Source: CAWGMT01 sp963823675 (GTDB lineage Bacteria > Planctomycetota > Planctomycetia > Isosphaerales > Isosphaeraceae). Taken from it: a stretch of 64,000 nt of DNA. How positions within the stretch are numbered: position 1 is the first letter of the stretch; every line of letters starts with the position of its first letter. The notes under the pieces were generated by a model. It ran no database searches. It had not been told where the DNA came from and was given only the letters and a program-made list of their open reading frames with translations. Shown here in pieces: positions 1-10,821 of the stretch. The translations under genes and the position numbers were made by a program. The stretch covers positions 496,001-560,000 of the forward strand of contig CAWGMT010000013.1 of assembly GCA_963823675.1 (NCBI GenBank). The letters are read 5' to 3'.

Positions 1-1
1 C

Positions 2-919
2 GCGCTGGTGCTCTCGAATCTCGTTTTACGCCACGATCCTGCCTCGCATCTCGAACATCTGATTCATGTCGAGGATGGGCATCTCGTCCTGTTTCACTGT
101 CAGCTCACAACCCCGGTGTCGTCCCCGAATCTTACGGGGGACCTGATCGCATTTCGCTCGGTCACGACTCGGCCAGTTCCCCACGATATCAAGCATCCGG
201 TCTTTTCGACCTATGTTGACCGCCCCGTCTGTCTGGTGATCGAATCGCTGTTGATCACCAATGGCACAGCACTGAGAGCCGAGTTGGGGCGGGGGTTGGT
301 TGCCCTCAAGCAGACTGCGATCGCGGCGGGCGAGGCGGCAATCGATCTCATTCCAAGCCGGGTGGCGCGATGGCGATTCGAGACCGACCTTTCGTTGGAG
401 AACTGTACGCTCACCGCGGAACGGACGATCGTTCGCATGGGGCCTTGGCCGGGCCGGGGTCCCGGTCCGGATCGCCCGTGGCTGATCACTTCGCAGAATT
501 GCGCCTTCATCGCGATCTACGACCGGAAAACTCGTGAGACTGTACTATTGCGGCACGATCCTGCGGCATTGGCCAACGGATCGGTCTTCTGGCAGGCGTT
601 CAATGACGCGGCCGATGTCGATTTCTTCATCGCGCTGGGAGAGGGACCTGTCAAGAATGACCGGTCTCGTGAGGTTTATCTTCAGTGGGTCTCGTTCTGG
701 GGTCGGAACCACATGCGGCAGGTCACGGGTCCCCGTGGGCCCGGCAGTCCTTCGTCCGTTCGATTGCACGAGAAGCTGCACCCCGGCCGAGTCGAACCGG
801 CCGACCTGATCCTCGATCCGGGCTACCATCCCGGCCGAGATCGGCTCTCTGTCGGCGCCGATCTGGGACGGCAGGGCATCGTACCGAAGACCATTCCGTC
901 GAGACGCCGCCGAAGTTGA
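2..919 (+). CDS. C-terminal part of a large beta-helix-like protein, cut by the window edge
   Basis: The frame is open to the first base, so the start lies upstream and about 305 residues are visible. The text has repeated short hydrophobic strands with conserved turns (LVLFHCQL, LRAELGRGLVALKQ, CTLTAERTIVRMGPWPG), which look like rungs of a parallel beta-helix. From memory, similar C-terminal segments occur in planctomycete proteins whose N-terminus carries a Ser/Thr kinase, but no kinase domain is visible here, so that link is inference. The end is Arg-rich (PSRRRRS). No catalytic motif was recognised. The next 190 bases up to the following gene show nothing. Confidence 0.6.
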   Translation, partial: ALVLSNLVLRHDPASHLEHLIHVEDGHLVLFHCQLTTPVSSPNLTGDLIAFRSVTTRPVPHDIKHPVFSTYVDRPVCLVIESLLITNGTALRAELGRGLVALKQTAIAAGEAAIDLIPSRVARWRFETDLSLENCTLTAERTIVRMGPWPGRGPGPDRPWLITSQNCAFIAIYDRKTRETVLLRHDPAALANGSVFWQAFNDAADVDFFIALGEGPVKNDRSREVYLQWVSFWGRNHMRQVTGPRGPGSPSSVRLHEKLHPGRVEPADLILDPGYHPGRDRLSVGADLGRQGIVPKTIPSRRRRS

Positions 920-1110
920 GCGAACCGCGCTTTGGCGCCATGTTCTGCCACAAACTCTCGCGTGCATCCATTGCCTCAGAAGCGTCCGGGTCGCGATAAT
1001 TCAGGGCAGTCCTTCTTGAAAGCCGCCCGATCAGATCACGCTGGCGGCGGACGTGTCGAAATCAGGGACGGAACGCTATCTGGGTTCTTCGATGGAGGCA
1101 TCGTCGAATC

Positions 1111-1994
1111 ATGCTCGGACGCAGTATCTTCAGACTAGGAACGTGCATTCTGGTCGTGGGACTTTACTCAGTTGACGCACCGCCTGCCGGGCGCACGGAG
1201 GCTCGTCCCGTGGCCCTCATGGTCGTGGAGGGCGCGGCGTCGCAAACGGACTCGGTTGGCCGATCTTTATCGGTTTCGGCACAACCGGCTTTTACGCTCC
1301 CTTTTCACCGATGCTCTTCGTCGGGCCTTCGATGTTTTACCCGGCTGGGAACTGGAACATGGGTCAGCCGATGATGGGCGGTGGCCCGCTGTTGCCTGCA
1401 CCTCCACCCGGGCTCGCCAGGCGCCCTCCCGCAGCCAATAATCCCGTTCCCGCCAAGCGCAACGATCCCGCTCGTTCTGATCAACTCATGACGGTGGGCG
1501 ATCGACTGTTCCGCGCCGGAAACCTGAAGCGAGCCGAGGAACGTTATCAACAAGCACTTCGCGCCGCCCCCGATCGCGCCGCCCCGCGCGTCCGGCTGGC
1601 GCAAATCGCGATTGCCAGAGGCAACTATGCCGACGCCGCCGATCGTCTCAGAAGCGCCGAGACCGCGCAACCGGGCTGGATCATCACGGCCCGCGATATT
1701 CAATCGATCTACGCCGAACCGACCGCTTTCGCCCAGACAGTGACGCGACTGGAGTCCTATCTCCAAGTCCATCCGGGCGACCGCGACGCCTGGCTCGTCC
1801 TGGGGGCGCAGTGGTTCTTGAGCGGGCGGACCGCCAAGGCCGCCGACGTTTTCCGCAGGCTCGACGACCCGAAGCGCAAGTCCGACGTTGCCTTGTCCGC
1901 CTTTCTCGATGCTTCCAATCAGCCTCGCGCGAAGGCCTTCGAACCAGACGACGATGGGGAATTCGGTAACCTGAAACCATCACCGGCGCGGTAG
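1111..1994 (+). CDS. Exported TPR protein (one frameshift)
   Basis: The N-terminus starting at 1111 looks like a signal peptide (MLGRSIFRLGTCILVVGLY), with GGAGG about ten bases upstream. That frame loses sense around 1200-1260, where a second frame takes over with a Gly/Pro/Phe-rich stretch (GFGTTGFYAPFSPM) and then two to three TPR-like helix pairs (residues about 130-230: LFRAGNLKRAEERYQQAL, IAIARGNYADAADRL). The second frame has no good start before 1311, so one gene of about 294 residues with a single-base indel is the simplest reading. It probably scaffolds protein-protein contacts outside the cytoplasm. The role is unknown. Confidence 0.7.
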
Positions 1995-2107
1995 GATGCG
2001 GAGGTAACAATCAACGCCCTCCGGTTCGATGGAGCTGTCGTACTTCATCCGCACACTCGAATTAACGCCCGACCGAGGGGCCATTCCAACCGGGTCCTCA
2101 GATATCA

Positions 2108-3049
2108 ATGGCCGATATCCAGCGCTATTACGCAGCCGCCTGTCAGACCGACCTTCCGTGTCCGCGCGATCGCTCCGAGATCCCCGCGCGGGTCGGGTAC
2201 CTCTTGGGGATGCTAGATCGCGCCATCACCGGATACGAGCCATTCTTCGACATCAAGCTGGTCGTCTTTCCCGAGTTCGCCCACGCGGCCCCGATCTACG
2301 AAACCGTCGAAGAATTGAGCGACCGGCTCGCCGTCCCGATTCCCAACGAGCATACCGATCGCTACGTTCGCAAGTCCCGGGAGCGAGGCACCTTCATTCA
2401 GACCGGCTCGTTTCTCGAAGCCGATCCGAATTGGCCGGGCGTCGTTTTCAATACCACCTGCCTGATCGGGCCTGATGGAATTCTGAGTCGCTATCGAAAA
2501 GTGAATCCCTGGCTACCGTGGGAAGTGCACGCCAGTCCGCACGACCTGGTTGGATATGAGGAGCCGCTCTTTCCCGTGGTTCAAACCGAGATCGGCGGCT
2601 TGGGTGCAGCGATCTGCTATGACTGGCTTTTTCCCGAGGCGATCCGCGCACTGGCCCTTGGGGGCGCCGAAGTCCTGATCCGCGTCTCGGCTTACATGGA
2701 CCCCTGGGGCGCTACGCCGCCCATGGACTGGTGGACGCTGTTCAATCGTGCTCGCGCGGTCGAAAACTTCGCCTTCGTCGTGGCGGCCAACCAGGGCGCG
2801 AGCGCCGCGAATTATCCTCCCTTCTCGTGGCCGGGAGGCAGCATGATCGTCGACTTTGACGGGCGGATTCTGGCACAGGCCGATCCCGGCCCCGGGGAAA
2901 AGATCGTCATCGGCCCGATCGATCTGGCTGCGCTGCGAGCCGAGCGAGACCGCCGCCGCGGCCATCATCTCCTTTCCCATTTACGGGCCGACGCCTATAC
3001 TCAACTGTACACCCGGCCAATTTATCGATCCGGCGGACGCCCAAGATGA
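2108..3049 (+). CDS. Carbon-nitrogen hydrolase (nitrilase superfamily)
   Basis: A 313-residue single-domain enzyme of the CN-hydrolase fold, which cleaves non-peptide C-N bonds (amides, nitriles, ureido acids). The catalytic triad is visible: Glu56 in FPEFA, Lys131 in RKVNPW and Cys170 in AAICYDWLFPE. The Asn in VVAANQGAS and the segment SMIVDFDGRILAQA are typical of the amidase branch. Length fits a cytoplasmic aliphatic-amidase or N-carbamoylase type member. Substrate cannot be told from sequence alone. It stands alone between two exported-protein genes and has no obvious operon partner. Confidence 0.88.
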   Translation: MADIQRYYAAACQTDLPCPRDRSEIPARVGYLLGMLDRAITGYEPFFDIKLVVFPEFAHAAPIYETVEELSDRLAVPIPNEHTDRYVRKSRERGTFIQTGSFLEADPNWPGVVFNTTCLIGPDGILSRYRKVNPWLPWEVHASPHDLVGYEEPLFPVVQTEIGGLGAAICYDWLFPEAIRALALGGAEVLIRVSAYMDPWGATPPMDWWTLFNRARAVENFAFVVAANQGASAANYPPFSWPGGSMIVDFDGRILAQADPGPGEKIVIGPIDLAALRAERDRRRGHHLLSHLRADAYTQLYTRPIYRSGGRPR

Positions 3050-3176
3050 GCGAGCCGTCATCGTCAGGCCGGCGGCTAATTTCACCGCCGGCCAATTCCT
3101 TGAGGTCTTCTTGCGCCGGGCCGGGTGCCGCGGATCCTGTCGTTCTCCTGATTCATCATCATTGAGGAGTGTGACG

Positions 3177-6100
3177 ATGCGACGACAATTTGGTGCGCGC
3201 GTCGGCTTTCTGTTGATTTCCGCTCTGGGCCTGCTAGCCGCCGCGGCATGCCGTACGCGCGAGCCCGAGCCCAATGCATCGACGCCGGGCCCAAGCGCCG
3301 GCCCGAAGAACCCCGCGGAAGTCCCGGCCGAGCTGCTCAAAAACGAAATTCCGCCAGGGCGCTTGCAGCCGTCATGACCGCGCATTTCAAGGGCCTGGGA
3401 TACATGGAGCAATATAAATACGCCGACGCAGCCGACTGCTTCCGCGAGGTCCACCGCCTGGCGCCGGGCTGGGTTCCAGGCTCGATCAACCTGGCGATCG
3501 CGCTTCTGAATTTCGTCGGTCTCAAGGTCGAGGAAGCCAAGAAAGCCGGCGGCGACGCGGCCACGAGCAATTTCGACGAGGCCATGGCGCTTTTGGACCG
3601 TGTGCTGGAACGGGACCCGGAGAATCCCTACGCCCATTATTGCGAGGGTATCATTCTCAAACAGCAGGGCAGCCTTTTCGAAGCACATCGTCACTTCAAG
3701 CGAGTGACCGAGATTGATCCCAACGATGCCGGAGGCTGGTACTGGGCGGCAAGTACCCTGACCGACCCCAAGGATCCGAATCGCCCCGTCAGTCGCGAGC
3801 AGGCCATGGAACAGATTGCACTTCTGGACAAAGCTCTCGAGCGCGACCCTTACCTTACGCCCGCGATTTACCGGCTCGCGTTTGCCTACCGGCTCGCGGG
3901 TCAGCCTCAGAAACAACGCGACCTCCTCGAGCGCTGGAAGAAAATTAACCCCGATCGTTCGGAGCCGGTCCCGGGGCCAGGCACCCTGATGGGCGATGAC
4001 TACGGGGACTCGGGCAAATACGCCTCGGTTGTCAATCCGTTTCGGGGTGCCGAGCCGGGCGCCCTGGCCAGGGCGGTCCCACTGAATTTCGACCCAGCCC
4101 GGCCGATCCAAATCACGCTCCCGGAAGGAGACCGATGGGTCAAACCGTCGGACTTTACCGGGCCGCTGTCCGTCATCGGTCGGGCCCGCTCTCGATCTGG
4201 AGCAGCGGTCGCCGCCTTTGACGCCGATGGCGATGGTCTGCTCGACCTCTACCTGGTCTCGGCCGTATCCGGGCCCAAGGGCATTCGGGACGTTCTTCTC
4301 CTGAATAAAGGAGACGGTCGTTTCGAAGATGCCTCCGCGGCTTTCGGCATTCCCAGGGATCACGCGAGTATCGGAGCCGCGGCGGCAGACTTCGACGCCG
4401 ATCGCCATGTCGACCTTTACCTCACGGGTTCAGGCGACAACCGGCTCCTCCATAACGAAGATGGCAAAAGATTCGTGGATATCTCCTCAAAACTTCCAGC
4501 GGCCGGGCCCAAAGCACTGTCGTTGACTGCTCGCTGGCTAGACCTCGACCAGGACGGCGATCTCGACCTCTATGTGCTCAACTACTGCTCGGCCGCGGAT
4601 GCCGAGAAGGCATTCCATGAACCGGGCGAGCCAGTCGCCGGATCGGTCAATTCCGTCTATCGCAACGACGGCCGGCCTCAACCGATCCCAGGCCGCCCAG
4701 AGCCAAACTGGGCCCCGCTGGCCGTTGCTAACAGCGACATCAAGGCCAGGGGCGGGCTTTCCATCGCCTTGACGCCCTGGACAGGATCCCCGGCATTGTC
4801 CGGAACGAAATCTCGTCATACGGGAATTGCTCTCCTCGATGTCGACAACGACCGCGATCTCGACGTGGTGCTCGCGGCCGAAGGCCAATCAGCCTATGCG
4901 ATCCTCAACGATCGCCTCGGTCAATTTCATCAAGCGCCGTTGGGTGGCGTCGGGTCAGGGGCGGTTTCTGGGCTACTGGTCACTGACCTCGATTCAGATG
5001 GCCGAGCGGACCTGGTGGCTGCCAGCGCGGCGGAGAGCGTCTGCGCGTGGCGCAACACGACGGAACAGACCACGACGGCCGGGACCAAGCTCTCCTTCGA
5101 ATCCTGGCCTCTCAATGCCTCGCGGTGGCGCACGGTCCAGGCAGTCGACCTGGACCTCGACGGCGTGCCCGACCTGCTGGGCGCTGCCGACCGGCTCGGA
5201 TAAGCCCGGCGAAGTCGTCGTGCCGGCGTGGGCGCGAAACGAGGGTAAGCGCCACACCGTTGCGACACTTCCGGTGCGCCTCGAAAGCATAGGCGTCCTA
5301 GCGGTGGCTGCGATCGACCTCGTTGGCGATCCACTCCCTGACATCCTGGTCCTCCGGCCTGGCGAGTCCCCGGTGCTGGCGCGCAATCAGGGAAACGGCC
5401 AGCACTGGCTGGCCCTGCTCCTGGGCGGCCACTGGCACGTCAAGCCTGAGCTGATGCGTTCGAATTCCCACGCGATCGGGACCAGGCTGACAATCGAAGG
5501 TCAAGGAATCCACGTCGCCTACGACCATACTACCCCCAATTCAGCCCTTGGTCAGTCGGTAGGTCCGGTCGTTCTGGGGCTGGGGCAGAAGGAAACGGCC
5601 GAGCTCGTTCACGTCCGCTGGCCGGACGGCGTGCTCCAATGCGAGCTGAACGTTGTCGCAAACCAGAAGCTGATCCTCGCCGAGAACAACCGCAAGACCG
5701 GGAGCTGCCCCGTACTTTTCACGTGGAACGGTCGGAGGTTCGTTTGCATCGGCGATTTCCTGGGCGGCGGCGGCCTCGGTTACCTGGTTGCCCCGGGCGT
5801 GTACAGTCAGCCCGACCGTGATGAGTGCGTCGCCATCTCGTCCGAGCAGCTCCAGCCCGAGGGCGGCGTACTACGGCTTGCCGTCACCGAGCCGATGGAC
5901 GAAGTCGCGTATCTCGATCAGTTGCGGCTCGAGGTCGTCGATCGGCCAGCCGATGTCACGGCCGCGCCGGACGAGCGGTTTGCCCCGGCGGGCCCGCGAC
6001 CGACCGGCACGCTCATGGCCTGGCGAACAGTGATCGAGCCGGCCCACGCGACCGACCTCGAAGGCCGCGACATGAGTGAGACCCTGGGTCGGTGGGATCG

Positions 6101-6980
6101 CCGCACGGTCGACACGTTTCGCAAGCTCGCCGGTTTCATCGGCTATGCCGAAGAACATGGGATCGTCCTCGACTTCGGCGGCCGGCTCAGCCGATTCGGA
6201 GCAACCGACCGGCTGGTTCTTGGTCTGGCCGGCTGGGTTGAATATCCTTACTCCCAGACGAACTATAGGGCGGCCACGGCCGGCATCACGCTCAAGCCTC
6301 CCACGATCGAGCGGCGTCGCGACGATGGGAGCTGGCAGATCATCGAGCCGCACGCCGGCTACCCCGCCGGGCTTCCGCGTCTCACAACGCTGGACCTGAC
6401 CGGCAAGCTTACCGGCCCGCGCTGCGTGCTGCGGATCAAGACCAATATGGAGTGTTACTACGACCAGGCCTTCGTCGCTCTGCGCGACCGGGAGGCGGAG
6501 GCGTCGCTCCGCGTGACGACCTTGCCGCCCGCTCGCGCGGTTCTCGCCTATCGGGGCTACACGCGGGAGATTTCGCCGGACGGTGGACAACCTCTGATCT
6601 ACGATTACGATTACATCGATCCCGCGCCGCTCGCGCGACTGGCGGGCAAATTGACGCGGTACGGCGACGTCGCGCGGTTGCTCGAAGACGATGACGATCT
6701 CGTCTGTGTCGTCGGCCCCGGTGACGAGGTACGACTCGAGTTCGAGGGATCGGGGCTCCCAGCGTTGCCGGTAGGCTGGACGCGAAGCTATGTGCTCAAA
6801 GCTTGCGGATATTGCAAGGACGCCGACCCGTTCACCGCCACCAGCGACTCGGTCGAACCGCTGCCATGGCGCGACATGCCGGCGTTTCCATTCGGGCCTG
6901 ATGTGAAGCGGCGGCCCGACTCTGCCTTCCAATCGTACCTGCGCGAATTTGAAACTCGCCCAGCCGGCGGGGGAGATTGA
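3177..6980 (+). CDS. TPR / FG-GAP repeat / ASPIC-UnbV lipoprotein (two compensating frameshifts)
   Basis: The start at 3177 opens a lipoprotein signal with lipobox-like LAAAAC. The first frame stops at 3375, the second runs to 5203 and the third to 6980; read together they give about 1,267 residues. The first break is a missing G in the GGG run at 3357-3359 (restores KNEIPPG-ALAAVMTAH). The second is one extra base near 5198-5205. Domains: TPR repeats about 65-260, FG-GAP/VCBS repeats with Asp-rich calcium-type loops about 330-670 (DADGDGLLDLYLV, DLDQDGDLDLYVL), an ASPIC/UnbV domain about 765-825, then a long unassigned C-terminus. Such proteins are abundant in planctomycetes and are probably surface-exposed beta-propellers. 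The G8 gene starts directly after the stop, so the two are likely co-transcribed. Confidence 0.85.
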
Positions 6981-9016
6981 ATGGTGAGATTCGTTGCGAC
7001 CTTGATCTTGGCGGTGATCGGGTTCTCGCCGGCGCACGCTGCCCCGGCCGAGCCGCCAGCCCTGGTCCGTACGGCCCGTAGCGGCCGGTGGTCGGACCCC
7101 GCGATCTGGGAAGGCGGTCGGGTCCCGGGCGCGGGGTCGCGAGTCCAGGTACGCTCGGGCCACGTGATCACCTACGACATCCAGAGCCATGGAATCATCC
7201 GCTCGATTCATGTCGCGGGCACTCTTCGCTTTGACCCGGAGCGCGACACCCGCCTCGAAGTCGGACTGATCAAGATTCAGAACGGCAACGATCCCTGCGA
7301 AACCGGTTTTGACTGCGAGTCTCACCCCGGCGGAACTCTTCCGGGCGCGGCGCGAGCGGCTCTCGAAGTTGGTTCGCCCGACCGGCCGATCGGCCGGGAA
7401 CACACCGCACTGATCCGCTTGACCTGGATTGCCGGTCTCGATCCCGAGGAATGCCCGGCGATCGTATGCTGTGGCGCCCGCATGGACTTCCACGGCGCCG
7501 AGCTTTGCCGAAGCTGGGTCAAGCTGGCGCAGACAGCCTCGCGCGGCGCGACCACCGTCTTCCTCGATCAACCGGTCACCGGCTGGAAAGTGGGAGACCG
7601 CGTCATCGTGACCGCCACCAAGATGCAAGCAGTCCCCGACGAGGGAAGCGTGTCTAGCGTCCGCGAGCACCCCGCGACCGAAGAACGAACCATTCGGGCC
7701 ATCGCCGGCCGTCGCGTATCGCTCGACTCGCCTCTCGCCTTCACGCATGCCGGCACCGGCAAGAAACGCGCGGAGGTCGCCAACCTCAGCCGGAACGTCG
7801 TCGTCGAATCGGCCGACCCGGCCGGCCAGCGCGGGCACACCATGTATCACCGCAGTTCCGCGGGCTCGATCTCCTACGCCGAGTTTCGACACCTGGGAAA
7901 AAAGGGGAAACTTGGCAAGTACAGTCTGCATTTCCACCGCGTCGGCGACACGATGCGCGGATCGTCGGTGGTTGGGGCGTCGATCTGGGACAGCGACAAC
8001 CGCTGGTTGACGATTCATGGCACCAACATGTTGGTCGTTCGTGACTGTGTCGGTTACCGTTGCGTCGGTCATGGATTTTTCCTGGAAGACGGGACGGAAG
8101 TCGACAACATTCTGGACGGCAATCTGGCGGTTCAAGCCTGCCAGGGATCGCCGCTGCCGGGTCAGGTCCTGCCATTCGACCGGAATGAAGGTGCTGGGTT
8201 CTGGTGGGCGAATAGCCGGAATGCTTTCACGCGCAATGTCGCCGTGGAGTGCGACGAGTACGGGTTTCGCTACCAGGCGGACGCGCAGAATGGATTCAAC
8301 CCGGTGCTTTCGGTTCGTGGCTCCGACGGGTCTCGGCGTCCGGTCGATATCCGCACCGAGCCGTTTCTGCGTTTCGAAGACAACGAGGCCCACACGCAAC
8401 GACGGTACGGGATGAACTTGGGCGGCGGCGCCGGTAACGGAACCAAAGGCGGAGTTGGGGGGGTTGGGCCCGACTCGCGGCACCCCTTTGTGATCCGAGG
8501 TTTGAACATCTGGGATGCTCACTGGGCGCTCTTGCTGGCGGCGCCAGCCACCGTGATGGATGGCGTGGACATCGCCGATTGTGATTTCGGGCTATGGCGT
8601 CCGCAGTACGACCGCCACGCTTACCGCGATTTGAGAGTGCACCATAGCCGCTGGGCATATTTTGCCGAGACCGGGACACGGCCGCAGCCAACGGGTTTCC
8701 CGTCTCCGCTTGAGCCGGTCGATGATCGACCCCCGGTCACGGTGGTCACGCGGATCATGGCCCAGAGCGACGGGCGGCTGCTCGTTCAGGGCGTCACGGC
8801 CGATGACGGCGACGTGCGGTCGGTTTGTGTCAACGGACGAAACGCACGTCCGGTCGCTCCCAACTACTCGCAGTGGGAGATCCTGCTGGAGGGAAGCGAT
8901 GCCCACGGTCCCAGCCTGGTTGCCTGCGCCAGGACGCCGCCGGCAATGCGGAGCTGACTCCGCATGAGGTCAACCTGCTTTCATTGGACGTGAACGCGAC
9001 GCAACGGCGACGATAA
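6981..9016 (+). CDS. G8-domain parallel beta-helix protein (frameshift near the 3' end)
   Basis: A cleavable signal peptide (MVRFVATLILAVIGFSPAHA) is followed by a G8 domain at about residues 30-100 (SGRWSDPAIWEGGRVP, then repeated Gly-containing strands). A long beta-helix follows at about 130-560 with His- and Asn-rich rungs (SLHFHRVGDTMRG, VGHGFFLEDGTE). The architecture resembles the CEMIP/TMEM2 group linked to hyaluronan handling, so a secreted carbohydrate-binding or -cleaving role is possible but unproven. The open frame ends at 8957 in a non-family tail. Restoring one C near 8929 gives the usual end AQDAAGNAELTPHEV and moves the stop to 9016. The ATG directly follows the stop of the ASPIC gene, which suggests coupled expression. 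Confidence 0.82.
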
Positions 9017-9206
9017 ACTACGACTTGCTCGTAGGAGAGTCCGAGCGAAGCGTTCGTGCCCTCACGGGGGCGCTCTAAGAGCTCCATGGCGCGATCGAGC
9101 AACTCGCCGAGTCGATCCGGGCACGGTTTGCTGACTCGTGGCCCAGAATGTCCCGAATGGCGGTGACGTTCGTGGTGCCGTCGCGGTTGGGCTGGGAGGG
9201 TCGTTG

Positions 9207-9566
9207 ATGGGAAGCATCGAACGGCTTCCAGACAACGCGCTGGTCGTTCGTTGTGGTCGATCTCCTTTCGACGACCCAATCCCCCTCTGCGAACGCTGCG
9301 ATCATCACGAGGGTGTTTGGGGTTTCTCAGTGCAATGTGCGAAGCACGTTCCCTTTGAGGGACTCGCTGGTTGGTGCCCCGACAAGAAAGTCGGTGTCAC
9401 CACAGTCGGAGAAATTCGCGTTCTCGGGTACGATGTCGCAGTCACCCCTGGAAAGGGCTATCACGCGACAGTCGTGGTACCGATTGACTGGGATCGCGAT
9501 GGGTCGCAAGACCTCATCCGGTTATTTCGCGAGGAAATCAACCCCATGCCGAGAAAGTCAAAATGA
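9207..9566 (+). CDS. Hypothetical protein with a CxxC pair
   Basis: ATG at 9207 has a clear GGGAGGG site ten bases upstream and gives 119 residues; the longer frame from 9138 has no such site. The N-terminal half holds a possible metal or redox CxxC (CERCDHH) and two more Cys. The C-terminal half is beta-rich and ends PMPRKSK. No family recognised. The stop overlaps the next start (ATGA at 9563), so the two genes are probably translated together and may act together. Confidence 0.55.
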   Translation: MGSIERLPDNALVVRCGRSPFDDPIPLCERCDHHEGVWGFSVQCAKHVPFEGLAGWCPDKKVGVTTVGEIRVLGYDVAVTPGKGYHATVVVPIDWDRDGSQDLIRLFREEINPMPRKSK

Positions 9567-10598
9567 GGACCATCTTTGCCGACTACAACGCGATGACGGG
9601 ATCGGAACATCTGCGCTTGAATTTCAAGGCTTCGCAGCACGACATCGCGAACGCCCGGCTTCGTCCCGGCGATTGGGCCTGGCTAAGCGATGGTGAGGTC
9701 CTCGTTGGCGCACGGCTTGCCATTGATGATCGCTATGGCGTGGTCGGCGTCCCCGACTGGGACACGCTTGTGCATCTCGATGACGAATTCAGTCGCGACT
9801 TCAACACGGTCCGGACGGAGCTCCAGAGTCTGTCCCGAAAGCCCCAGCAATCACTCGACGAAGAGAGACGTGTTCTTGAGCTGCTGACGATTTCTGAAGT
9901 CATCGCGCCGAAGGAATTGAAAAACACTCTACCTCCAGGGTATTTCTCGTCTCGACGTGCTGAGACGCTCTACCTTTTGGGCAAGCCCGAGCTGGCGCTG
10001 ACAGAGATCGAAGAGGCGCGCCGGCAGGGATCTAGCGATGCGGATGACCTCCGTCTGTTCCTCGATATCTTGCGCCGGATCGATCTCCCGCGCGAAGCGC
10101 GAAGCCGACGCCCTTGCTGCGCGCCTGGATGTTACCGCTAGTGTACTGGCCGAGTGCGTCAACGTCCTGGCCACATATGCGGACGACCTAACCGATGATC
10201 AATTCGGGCCAGTTGCCGATCGAATCCTGGCGTGGGCTGATCGATTCGATCGAGCGCCGGGCCGCGAACGGGTGATGGCCTTGCCCCTTGCCCTATTCCA
10301 GTTCAACCGGGGATTGGTTCTGCTCCGCCTGGGCCGAGCGGAGGATGCGCGTGATGCCTTGGGCCTGGCGCGTGCCGTGGATCCCATCATTGCCGAAATC
10401 CAGGAGACGATGCGATTGACCGTCTACGACCAGCATGTCCGAGACCTTGCTGCCCGTGTCCGAGCCAGGCCGATCGCCGCATCAGCGATCCCAGCCGACA
10501 CCATACCCGACATCGCTGCCGAACTGGTCCTGAGAGCAGAGCGACGCCAACTCGCTGCACCCTCCCCGTCTGCGAAATCCTCGCCCCAGCGGAATTGA
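9563..10598 (+). CDS. Hypothetical helical, TPR-like protein (one frameshift)
   Basis: The first frame (9563-10141) begins with a beta-rich domain of about 75 residues (DYNAMTGSEHLRLNF, LRPGDWAWLSDGEVLVGARL), then helices with TPR-like spacing (YLLGKPELALTEIEEARRQG). Near 10090-10105 the frame shifts and continues in the frame ending at 10598 with more helices (FNRGLVLLRLGRAEDARDALGLARAVDP). Joined, the product is about 344 residues. The four-base overlap with the upstream gene suggests a two-gene operon. No known family. Function unknown; the TPR-like part suggests a binding role. Confidence 0.55.
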
Positions 10599-10821
10599 TA
10601 GATTGCCGTTGTGACTCCATGCATTGCGAGACAGGACAAAATGGGGTATCCTTTTCCCCTGGCTCGCTCACAGTCCTGCGCCCAGATTCGCGGGACTCTC
10701 CAGCTTGCTTTAATGTTCAATCGTCGGGTAAGGTGCTGTGACGCACGCGGAGCCACCGAGATCCTTTCTGTCTGCTTGAATGCCGATTCGGTCTCTTCGC
10801 TTGAATTATGGAGCTACATTG

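Noticed and set aside
5871..8522. 883-residue minus-strand open frame
   Set aside because: It is the antisense of the ASPIC and G8 genes, where the + strand text carries recognisable domains. High GC makes such frames common.
8977..9140. Minus-strand remnant (LGELLDRAMELLERPREG and RDILGHESANRA) resembling a gene or recombinase fragment
   Set aside because: Too short, split over frames and partly overlapping the repaired G8 end; no family could be confirmed.
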